A stretch of 11,563 bases of DNA, taken from assembly GCA_013202315.1 (NCBI GenBank), contig JABMRZ010000233.1, positions 1 through 11,563 of the forward strand, in the 5' to 3' direction. Position 1 is the first letter of the stretch, and every line of letters starts with the position of its first letter. The position numbers were made by a program, and so were the translations under genes. This DNA comes from Candidatus Tariuqbacter arcticus (GTDB lineage: Bacteria; Electryoneota; Tariuqbacteria; Tariuqbacterales; Tariuqbacteraceae). Positions 4,895 to 11,563 of this stretch are shown here, piece after piece. A model generated the notes under the pieces. That model saw nothing but the letters and a program-made list of their open reading frames with translations, had not been told where the DNA came from and did not search any database.

Positions 4895-7800
4895 ATGCCT
4901 CATAACATACTGATTATCAGACACATACCCGATTCGGAAGCGGCGAAGTTCCAAGTTGAAGGCCCCGGCGGCAAGGCGGCAAAACCGGTTGAACTGCAGC
5001 AGCCGTTCGGCTTTCCCGTCAAAGGCAGGCCCGAAAGCGGCTTGATGCGGGAACTGCAGTGGTACCTGGAAGAATTCCTCAGCTACCCCTACCCGCCCAA
5101 TACCGACCGCGCCGAAAATATCATCGATGCCATTAAAGAATGGGGGCGCCAAAGCTTCAATGCCGTTTTCGATGATGTCAACGCCAGACGAATGTTCGAC
5201 CGGGCGACCGAAAATGGCCACGAACACCTGCACCTGCAGATAAGGAGCGACGATTCCCGCATCCTCGCCTGGCCCTGGGAAGCCCTGCGCGACCCGGAAG
5301 CCGAGTTCCTCGGTCAAAACTGCCAGATAGAGCGCCGGTTGGAGGAAGACATCCGCGATCCGATAGTCACCGCAGATGAACTCCCCGATGATATAATCAA
5401 CATCCTGCTGGTAACGGCGCGGCCCTATAAACAGGATATAAGATTCCGCTCCGTATCCCGTTCGCTGGTGAATTTGATCGTGGAAGGCAGACTTCCGGGG
5501 AAGGTTCATCTACTGCGCCCGCCCACGCTCGATAATTTATGCCGCCACCTCGCAGAACACCCCAACTTCTACCATATCCTCCACTTCGACGGGCACGGCG
5601 CTTTCGGCGTCTTGAAACCTGAGGAGGATGATAGTAGAAAAAATCACAGCCACGCTTTCCAGGGGCCGCAAGGGTACTTGGTCTTTGAAGACGATGACGG
5701 GAATGAAAAATTAGTCAGCCCCGATCAATTGCGCCCCCTTCTGCGGGATTATCAAATCCCGGCGGTGGTGCTGAACGCCTGCCAATCCGCGATGCAGGGG
5801 ATTGAATCCGACGACCCCTTCGCCGCGGTGTCGACTTCCCTCTTGAAAGCCGGCGTCCCCAGCGTGGTGGCGATGGCTTATTCGCTGTATGTGCGGGGGG
5901 CGCAGGTGTTCCTGCCAGAATTCTATGGAGAACTGTTCAAACACGGGGATGTGGCGAAAGCCGCCCGCGCCGGGCGTTTGAAAATGGTCGAAAATCCGGA
6001 GCGGATATCCCTGCGGGGGACATTCAAATTGGAAGATTGGCTGGTGCCGGTGTTATATCAGCAGGAACCTTTCGACTTCTCCTTCATCACTGAAGTTAAG
6101 GAAACAGCTCCCGCGGAAGAATCCAAACTTCCCCGGGAAGCCAGCGATTCCGAAAACCCTTACGGCTTCATCGGAAGGGACGGAGCCCTGCTGGAACTGG
6201 AACGCGCCATCCGCCGCAAAACCCCCGCCGTCCTGATTCAAGGACTGGGCGGAGTGGGGAAAACTACCCTGGCGCGAGGCTTCCTGAAGTGGTTGGAAGA
6301 CACCGGCGGGCTGGGAAGCGGCTGCTTCTGGCTGACATTCCACGACATCCGCAACGCCGATTTCGTATTCGGTCATATGGGGACAGCCCTGTTCGGCGCA
6401 CAATTCCTGCAATTGAACACCGAAGAAAAGATTGAACTGCTGATAAAAGTCTTCCGGGAACGCCGATACTTCATCGTCTGGGACAATTTTGAAGCCGCGA
6501 AGGGGATAGAAGGGACTTACCTCAAGGAAACGATGGATGAAGAAAACCGGGAATACCTTTTAACCTTCCTGAAAAAACTGCGCGGCGGCAAGAGCAAGGT
6601 CATCATCACCAGCCGCAGTGAAGAGGATTGGCTGGGCGTCCAGCGGGCGAAAATCACCATCGGGGGACTGGACGGCGAAGAACAATGGGAATACTGCGAA
6701 ACGATTATACGCGAATTGGGGCTTGATTTCGACCGGAAAGATGCAAAACTGGTCGAACTGATGAGAATGCTGAACGGGCATCCGCTGGCAATGCGAGCCC
6801 TGCTGCCCAAGCTGGAAAAATTCAGCCCGGGCGAAATCATTCAGGCGTTGAATTCCAACATAGCGGGATTGGGGCTCGAGGACCAAAGCCTGGCGAAAAC
6901 TTATGCCACCCTGCAATTCGTCAGCCAGTCACTGCCGGAAGAATGGAAACCGCTGTTAATACCACTGGGAATGCATGAAAAGTATGTGGATGGCGATTAT
7001 CTGGAAATGATGGCGAAACGGGTCGATGAGAAGTGGAGCCGGGAAGTGATAGATGACTTCCTGGAGGCTCTGGTGAAGGCGGGACTGCTGAGGAACCTGG
7101 GGGGGTCGATTTATGAAATGCATCCGGCATTGACCGGTTTCCTGCGCTCGACTGTTCTGGAAAAATCCGATGAAGAAACGCGAGACCGCTGGACCCGGGC
7201 TTTCGTCGATATAATGGGCAGTTTGGCTGAAGCATACGGTCCTCGTCCAATGCATGAACAGCGCCCGGTCTTTCAACTTCACGGCGCTAATTTCCACTAT
7301 GCGATGAACGAAGCGGAAAGGTTGAAGATGGATACAGATTACGCCGCGCTTCTACAGGCGAAGGCGAACTATGCGCTGGAAGAGCGCAATTTCAAGACCG
7401 CCAGTGATCTTTATGAGCAGTATAAGGAGCATAAAAAGGCAGCCGGAGATGAAGAAGGCGAAGCGGTGGCTTATCACCAATTGGGGATAATCGCAGAGGA
7501 ACGGCGGGATTTCAAAACCGCCGAAAAGTGGTATATGAAATCGCTGGCAATCGAAGAGAAGCTGGGGAATGAACAGGGCGCCGCACAAACCTATCACCAA
7601 TTTGGGAGAATCGCTCAAGAACAGCGGGATTTTAAAACCGCTGAAAAGTGGTATTTAAAAGCTTTAAATATCTTTATTAGTCAGAATAATGAACATCACG
7701 CCGCAATAACTTATCACCAATTGGGGAGAATCGCTCAGGAACAGCGGGATTTTAAAACCGCCGAAAAATGGTATCTGAAATCGCTGGAAATTAAAGATAA

Positions 7801-8548
7801 GTTAGGGAATGAACAGGACGCCGCATCAACCTATCACCAATTGGGGAGAATCGCTCAGGAACAGCACGATTTAAAAACCGCGGAAAAGTGGTATCTAAAA
7901 TCGCTGGCAATCGAAGAGAAGCTGGGGAATGAAGATGGCATCGCAATAACCTATCACCAATTGGGGAGAATCGCTCAGGAACAGCGGGATTTTAAAACTG
8001 CCGAAGAGTGGTATCTGAAATCGTTGGCAATTAATAATAAGATAGATAATGAATCGGAAGCCGCAAAAAACTATCACCAATTGGGGATGATCGCAGAGGA
8101 ACAGCGGGATTTCCAAAGCGCCGAAGAGTGGTATCTGAAATCGCTGGCAATCGAAGAGAAATTGGGGAATGAAAGCGGCGCCGCACAAACTTATCACCAA
8201 TTGGGGATAATCGCCGGGGAACAGCGGGATTTTAATAGCGCTGAAAATTGGTATCTGAAATCGCTGGAAATCAAAGAGAAGTTGGGGGATAAGCATTTCG
8301 CGGCATCGACCTATGGTCAATTGGGGATTCTCGCGGGTCTGCAGGGACGGTTCGCAGAATCGGGGAAGTGGTTGATTAAAAGCATCATCGGTTTCACTAA
8401 TACCAAAGATCCGGATAATGCCAAGAAGGTTGTTAATAATTTCCACATTTTCCACAAAGAAGCTTCCCCATCCGAGCGGGGGGAGCTTGAGCGGATGTGG
8501 GCGGAGGGGGGTTTGGGGGAATTTCCGGGGGAAGCCGGTGTGAATTAA
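4895..8548 (+). CDS. CHAT protease - NB-ARC/STAND NTPase - TPR protein (NLR-like)
   Basis: The protein is 1217 aa from the ATG at 4895. Residues of about 100-390 form a CHAT caspase-like domain: WPWEALRDP, then the catalytic pair His234 (HFDGHG) and Cys296 (NACQSA), closing with DWLVPVLYQ at 381-389. An NB-ARC/AAA-type STAND NTPase follows: FIGRD 425-429, Walker A GLGGVGKTT 450-458, Walker B-like IVWDN 527-531, sensor TSR 572-574, and GHPLA 628-632 (the plant GLPLA equivalent). A winged-helix region ends with an MHD-like MHP at 742-744. Residues of about 815-1180 are one diverged TPR plus eight 40-residue TPRs. No signal peptide or membrane segment is visible, so it should be cytosolic. By family logic the TPRs sense a ligand, the NTPase switches or oligomerises, and the CHAT domain cleaves a target. 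Trigger and target are unknown. It appears monocistronic. A defence or programmed-death role is likely but inferred. Confidence 0.9.
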   Translation: MPHNILIIRHIPDSEAAKFQVEGPGGKAAKPVELQQPFGFPVKGRPESGLMRELQWYLEEFLSYPYPPNTDRAENIIDAIKEWGRQSFNAVFDDVNARRMFDRATENGHEHLHLQIRSDDSRILAWPWEALRDPEAEFLGQNCQIERRLEEDIRDPIVTADELPDDIINILLVTARPYKQDIRFRSVSRSLVNLIVEGRLPGKVHLLRPPTLDNLCRHLAEHPNFYHILHFDGHGAFGVLKPEEDDSRKNHSHAFQGPQGYLVFEDDDGNEKLVSPDQLRPLLRDYQIPAVVLNACQSAMQGIESDDPFAAVSTSLLKAGVPSVVAMAYSLYVRGAQVFLPEFYGELFKHGDVAKAARAGRLKMVENPERISLRGTFKLEDWLVPVLYQQEPFDFSFITEVKETAPAEESKLPREASDSENPYGFIGRDGALLELERAIRRKTPAVLIQGLGGVGKTTLARGFLKWLEDTGGLGSGCFWLTFHDIRNADFVFGHMGTALFGAQFLQLNTEEKIELLIKVFRERRYFIVWDNFEAAKGIEGTYLKETMDEENREYLLTFLKKLRGGKSKVIITSRSEEDWLGVQRAKITIGGLDGEEQWEYCETIIRELGLDFDRKDAKLVELMRMLNGHPLAMRALLPKLEKFSPGEIIQALNSNIAGLGLEDQSLAKTYATLQFVSQSLPEEWKPLLIPLGMHEKYVDGDYLEMMAKRVDEKWSREVIDDFLEALVKAGLLRNLGGSIYEMHPALTGFLRSTVLEKSDEETRDRWTRAFVDIMGSLAEAYGPRPMHEQRPVFQLHGANFHYAMNEAERLKMDTDYAALLQAKANYALEERNFKTASDLYEQYKEHKKAAGDEEGEAVAYHQLGIIAEERRDFKTAEKWYMKSLAIEEKLGNEQGAAQTYHQFGRIAQEQRDFKTAEKWYLKALNIFISQNNEHHAAITYHQLGRIAQEQRDFKTAEKWYLKSLEIKDKLGNEQDAASTYHQLGRIAQEQHDLKTAEKWYLKSLAIEEKLGNEDGIAITYHQLGRIAQEQRDFKTAEEWYLKSLAINNKIDNESEAAKNYHQLGMIAEEQRDFQSAEEWYLKSLAIEEKLGNESGAAQTYHQLGIIAGEQRDFNSAENWYLKSLEIKEKLGDKHFAASTYGQLGILAGLQGRFAESGKWLIKSIIGFTNTKDPDNAKKVVNNFHIFHKEASPSERGELERMWAEGGLGEFPGEAGVN
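7471..8430 (+). repeat. 120-bp tandem repeat encoding eight TPR units
   Basis: Units begin at 7471, 7591, 7711, 7831, 7951, 8071, 8191 and 8311, with exact 120-bp phasing and no indels. Each encodes 40 residues opening with YHQLG. Units 1-7 are highly alike (units 3 and 4 differ at about 20 of 120 bases by hand count) and unit 8 is degenerate (YGQLG). The conserved core is YHQLG.IA.EQRDF..AE and WYLKSL. Change is concentrated at a few codons. The array lies wholly inside the CHAT-STAND gene. Confidence 0.95.
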
Positions 8549-8577
8549 GAATTGTGAATTAAGAATTGAAAATTGTG
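8543..8577. repeat. Heptamer micro-tandem array (AATT core, 5 units) containing the CHAT gene stop codon
   Basis: Five exact 7-bp units: AATTAAG, AATTGTG, AATTAAG, AATTGAA, AATTGTG. The first unit contains the TAA stop (8546-8548) of the CHAT-STAND gene, so the array supplies the last sense codon (Asn) and the terminator codon. Confidence 0.85.
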
Positions 8578-8623
8578 TATATGTAACATTGTAGTTGTTT
8601 GAGAGATGATAAAATTCACAGCA

Positions 8624-8644
8624 GATTAAGCGAATTAAGCGGAT
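8624..8644. repeat. Nonamer micro-tandem array (GATTAAGCG)
   Basis: GATTAAGCG (8624-8632), AATTAAGCG (8633-8641) and a partial GAT (8642-8644) lie in the convergent gap between the CHAT and patatin genes. The period is 9, not 7. Confidence 0.6.
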
Positions 8645-8727
8645 ATTTGTATCATTATAGTTCTTTTACAAACCTTAAAAACTGTATTAATGTAAATGTA
8701 TGGTAATTAGGGATATATAAGGATACG

Positions 8728-8752
8728 AATAGCCTTAATAGCCTTAATAGCC
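8728..8752. repeat. Nonamer micro-tandem array (AATAGCCTT)
   Basis: AATAGCCTT, AATAGCCTT and a partial AATAGCC follow each other exactly. This is the third array in the 288-bp gap 8549-8836. No clear terminator hairpin was found in that gap for either of the two converging genes. Confidence 0.75.
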
Positions 8753-8836
8753 AGTGAATCTAAACTCCAATTAAACAAACAGATAACAAAATTCTATAGG
8801 GCAAAGTTATAATGTTACAATGCATCTACAACGCTT

Positions 8837-11431
8837 CTAAAACTCGTGCCCTGCGGAGAAGTATAAGATGTGATTCTGGGGGATTTCTTTGTAGGGCGCC
8901 GCCCACCCATAAGCGAATTCGATGGGGCCTATGAAAGTATTCAAGGCGAAAGACAGACTGACCCCTTGGCGGAAGAAACCCTTTTCGAATTGCAGGGCAT
9001 CCGTTCCGTCGACAATCTGCCCGAAATCGTAGCGGGCGGTGATGAACGCTTCCGCCAGAAAGCGTGACAATAAATCGAACCTCACCCCGATGCTCCCCTT
9101 AAATAGTTGGTTGCCCAACACTTCCCTTTCATATAATCCTCCGAAGTCATTCAATCCTCCCAGCGAGAATTTTTCCCAGGTGGGGATGGTGGGTTCGGCG
9201 TATCCTCCGCGCAGGCGCAAGTTGAGGCACCATCTTTTCCGTAGCTGCATCCATCGCTGAAAATGACCGGAGAACTTGGTGTATTTGACATCACCGGGCA
9301 CAATTTCCCCAGCGGTCTGAAAAGTCAATCTGAGAGCTTCTCCCGACCGGGGGAATGGGTAGCGGTCGTAGGTGTCGATGGCGGATTCGAAGATTAAAGC
9401 GCCGGAGCGCAGGTCGGGATTATCGTCTAGATGATCGGACAGCGCCCTTTCCATCTTCAGGGCGGCTGACAGCATCCCCCAGCGCGCTATATGCTGCCCC
9501 ACTCTGATAATCCCCCAGGTTCGTTCGTAGCGGTAGTCGGAGTCGCGATTATGGCGGCTGTCATAAAGGGGATATTTGAGGTTCTGGTAGAAAATTCCGG
9601 TATTGAAGGAGACATAAGTTCCCAGAATCCTATCGGTGAAAATCTCAAAACCGAATTTATCATCCTTTTTACCGGGCGAAGCTGAAAAAACTACCGAAGT
9701 CCCGGAACCCAATATATCTTCGTGGATAAATTCCGCCTTCCACTTCGATTTCCGTTCCAAATCGTATCTGGCGCCCAATCTAATCAGAGGAAAGGACCTG
9801 CGATCGAGGATAAGAATCAATTCATATCCCTCGCTTTGCTTGTCGGCGGATAGGCGGACGGTTTCGTAGATGTCGGTGCCGTATAGACGGTTGAGTCCTC
9901 TGCGGGCTTTGTTCCAGTTGAAAATCTCTCCCGCTTTGAGCCCCAGGTCATTCAATGCGCCAAGCCGCCCTCCCTGAACGGTGAGTTTTACTATTCTCCC
10001 TTCATTTATTTTAATCCGCAGGGTATCTCCAGCGAGCGCCGCTTCTTCGATGGCAGCCAGCGCGAACCCTCGGTCTCGGTAAAGTTGGATGATTCTCTCC
10101 CTGTCATTCACCCCGGTGGAGTGATTAAGCGGCGTTCCCGGCGGGGAATGAATCGCTTTAAGGATGAGCGAATCGGGCAGTAATTCGCTGCCTTCGATGA
10201 CAATATGCCGGTAAATGGGAGCGGCGGTCAGGGTTATCTGCAGGCTGTCCCCCGAAAGCTCGGCTTGAACATCCGCCAATTGGTATTTTTTATAGAGATG
10301 GGCGAGGAAGTCCAACAGTCCGCTTCTGGTGAGCGGTTCATCATTCTGCGCAAAGAGGGTGTCTTCAGCCTCGATTTCAAGTTCGCCTTGAAAGAGGAAT
10401 GATATATAATTGAATGCGAGGGTAATAGTGTCCGGTTCAAGATGATTATCCAGCATTTCAGTAATGGTGTCTATAAAAGATTCAGTGTATACCTTCGCCC
10501 ATTTGGGAATAGAGTCGGCGAGGCTGAAGTCGAAAGAGCCGACCGAATCGGGCAGGGGTTTGAGCGCCAAGTCGGCTTCACTCAAGGCCTGTTCCATCTT
10601 ATCGGCTATCATAATGGTGGTTATTTGGTTGGCGATTTCCCAGGGTTCATCCACATTCTGCAGCAGGGGGGAAGAAGTGTCGACGGCGATGATTTTATCC
10701 GCCCCCATAGCGCGGACTGTGGAGACGGGTATGTTCTCCAACGCCCCGCCATCGACCAGGGTCCTGCCCCGGACTTTAATCGGAGAAAAGACGAGCGGAA
10801 ATGCTATGGAGGCACTCAGCACTTCTGAAAGGTCGCCCTCATTGAAGATGACCAATTCACCGGTGAATAAGTCGGTGGCGGGGGCTCTGAAAGATACTTT
10901 CAAATTGTCGAAACCGGGCTCCGGGCGGTATACCGCATTCATCAGGAAATCATCGAAAAGCATATATATTCTCTGACCGGAGGTTATCCCGACGGGGATA
11001 TAAGGTCGCCAGTTCTTGAAGCGCACCTGCAGAATATGTCGTCCATAGCTGCGTTTTCTGGTCAAAAACAGGCTTCGGCGTGAAGGTTCATCAGTGAATA
11101 ATTCACCCCAATCGATATTTAATATTAAATTACTCAGCGATGATGGTGAATAGCCGGAAGCGTAGAGCGCTCCCACCACCGACCCCATCGAGACCCCGGC
11201 GATATAATCGACCTCGACGCCGGCTTCGTTCAGAGCCTGCAGTACGCCGATATGCGCTAAGCCGCGCATCCCCCCGCCTGACAGCGCCAGACCGAGTTTT
11301 GGGCGGGCGATTTCCCATCGAGGAACCCAGCCCGGAGGATATATCCAGTCCGAAAATTCGGGGGCGAAAGTCTCAGCGAAACACAAGTTAGCGAACAGTA
11401 ATAATGTGAATATGAATCTTCTAAAGGTCAA
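8837..11431 (-). CDS. Patatin-like phospholipase with POTRA and outer-membrane beta-barrel (type Vd-like)
   Basis: This 864-aa protein has a signal peptide at residues 1-19 (RR, then an FTLLLFANLCFA core). The patatin domain (about 45-260) has the oxyanion-hole SGGGMRG at 51-57, nucleophile Ser81 in GVSMG, and the dyad Asp227 in DGG, so it is predicted to be an active lipid acyl hydrolase. A less clear linker (about 290-400) follows. One POTRA-like unit runs about 405-477 (IVIEGSELLPDSLI...INEG) and a second, shorter one about 480-545. An Omp85/BamA-type barrel occupies 550-864, ending HILYFSAGHEF with the terminal Phe typical of barrels recognised by BAM. The architecture matches PlpD-like type Vd autotransporters or patatin-BamA fusions, with the enzyme exported or surface exposed. 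The start codon is TTG at 11431 (see findings), with a weak AAGAAG just upstream. It is convergent with the CHAT gene. Confidence 0.92.
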   Translation of the reverse strand: MTFRRFIFTLLLFANLCFAETFAPEFSDWIYPPGWVPRWEIARPKLGLALSGGGMRGLAHIGVLQALNEAGVEVDYIAGVSMGSVVGALYASGYSPSSLSNLILNIDWGELFTDEPSRRSLFLTRKRSYGRHILQVRFKNWRPYIPVGITSGQRIYMLFDDFLMNAVYRPEPGFDNLKVSFRAPATDLFTGELVIFNEGDLSEVLSASIAFPLVFSPIKVRGRTLVDGGALENIPVSTVRAMGADKIIAVDTSSPLLQNVDEPWEIANQITTIMIADKMEQALSEADLALKPLPDSVGSFDFSLADSIPKWAKVYTESFIDTITEMLDNHLEPDTITLAFNYISFLFQGELEIEAEDTLFAQNDEPLTRSGLLDFLAHLYKKYQLADVQAELSGDSLQITLTAAPIYRHIVIEGSELLPDSLILKAIHSPPGTPLNHSTGVNDRERIIQLYRDRGFALAAIEEAALAGDTLRIKINEGRIVKLTVQGGRLGALNDLGLKAGEIFNWNKARRGLNRLYGTDIYETVRLSADKQSEGYELILILDRRSFPLIRLGARYDLERKSKWKAEFIHEDILGSGTSVVFSASPGKKDDKFGFEIFTDRILGTYVSFNTGIFYQNLKYPLYDSRHNRDSDYRYERTWGIIRVGQHIARWGMLSAALKMERALSDHLDDNPDLRSGALIFESAIDTYDRYPFPRSGEALRLTFQTAGEIVPGDVKYTKFSGHFQRWMQLRKRWCLNLRLRGGYAEPTIPTWEKFSLGGLNDFGGLYEREVLGNQLFKGSIGVRFDLLSRFLAEAFITARYDFGQIVDGTDALQFEKGFFRQGVSLSFALNTFIGPIEFAYGWAAPYKEIPQNHILYFSAGHEF

Positions 11432-11464
11432 ATTTGCTTCTTCTTAAGAAAAGACATTAATTTA

Positions 11465-11490
11465 AACAGTGAGCGGTGAACAGTAAACGG
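11465..11490. repeat. Heptamer micro-tandem array (AACAGTG, 3.7 units)
   Basis: AACAGTG, AGCGGTG, AACAGTA and partial AACGG follow at exact 7-bp spacing, about 34 bp upstream of the patatin gene start. It may overlap that gene's promoter region. Confidence 0.7.
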
Positions 11491-11538
11491 ATAAATATAA
11501 TCAATGAGCCTCTTGCAAAAGTTATTACTTAACAATAT

Positions 11539-11563
11539 TGTCATTCTGAACGAAGTGAAGAAT
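11539..11563. repeat. Part of a dispersed intergenic repeat (CATTCTGAACGAAGTGAAGA type)
   Basis: The window ends inside a string of the type TGTCATTCTGAACGAAGTGA followed by AGAAT. It has a short inverted repeat, ATTCT and AGAAT. From memory this motif is widespread between genes in many environmental bacterial genomes; I could not search for it. The window edge cuts it off. Confidence 0.55.

Noticed and set aside
4859..5509. Minus-strand open frame opposite the CHAT domain
   Set aside because: It is a shadow of the real gene. The + strand shows catalytic motifs in the right frame and the minus frame has none.
7471..8430. CRISPR-like array
   Set aside because: The 120-bp units are contiguous and coding, without spacers. 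The period matches a 40-residue TPR.
7895..8455. Minus-strand open frame with a repeated peptide pattern
   Set aside because: The repetition is the mirror of the 120-bp TPR units, a multiple of three, which keeps an antisense frame open artificially.
10442..10976. Overlapping + strand open frames inside the patatin gene
   Set aside because: They are antisense to the patatin domain that holds the catalytic Asp and have no independent support.
11117..11130. 14-bp AT palindrome ATTTAATATTAAAT
   Set aside because: It lies inside the patatin coding region and is explained by ordinary codons for N-L-I-L-N-I. No regulatory context is visible.
1..11563. tRNA, rRNA, insertion sequence or transposase
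   Set aside because: No cloverleaf, rRNA-like stretch, transposase motif or terminal inverted repeats were recognised on reading either strand.

Overview
The window reads as a stretch of chromosome from a diderm (Gram-negative-type) bacterium, probably an uncultured environmental lineage. The evidence for an outer membrane is a patatin-POTRA-beta-barrel protein ending in a terminal Phe, and a FecR-domain protein with a Sec signal peptide. Coding DNA is of moderate GC while intergenic DNA is AT-rich. Most genes have good Shine-Dalgarno sites. Intergenic regions carry many short word-like tandem repeats of a style I recall from environmental genomes of the FCB type; phylum cannot be fixed from this sequence alone.

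Layout. 1-255: intergenic, with four different 7-8 bp micro-tandem arrays. 256-1011 (-): secreted FecR-domain protein. 1012-1572: AT-rich divergent intergenic region with a candidate promoter, an imperfect direct repeat and palindromes. 1573-2718 (+): AT-rich class II Fic AMP-transferase with a C-terminal winged helix. 2793-4112 (+): LYS9-like saccharopine dehydrogenase. 4143-4409 and 4412-4612 (+): a tightly coupled DUF4258/DUF2283 pair, toxin-antitoxin-like. This pair is bracketed by an 18-bp direct repeat that copies the last codons of the saccharopine dehydrogenase gene. 4694-4730: a strong intrinsic terminator. 4895-8548 (+): a 1217-aa CHAT protease - NB-ARC/STAND NTPase - TPR protein whose TPRs are encoded by nearly identical 120-bp units. 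8549-8836: convergent intergenic region with three more micro-tandem arrays. 8837-11431 (-): patatin-like phospholipase fused to POTRA and Omp85 barrel, starting at TTG. 11432-11563: intergenic, with another micro-tandem array and part of a dispersed repeat.

How it fits together. The centre of the window looks like an accessory patch (Fic, DUF4258/DUF2283, CHAT-STAND) set around a metabolic gene. The most notable object is the CHAT-NB-ARC-TPR protein. Its architecture is that of an NLR-like sensor-switch-protease in one chain. Its TPR units are almost invariant except at a few positions, three of which (TPR positions 2, 9 and 12) coincide with the known ligand-binding groove positions of TPRs. 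That is the pattern expected of a fast-evolving recognition array. Its substrate and trigger cannot be seen here. No gasdermin-like or other obvious target gene lies beside it in the window.
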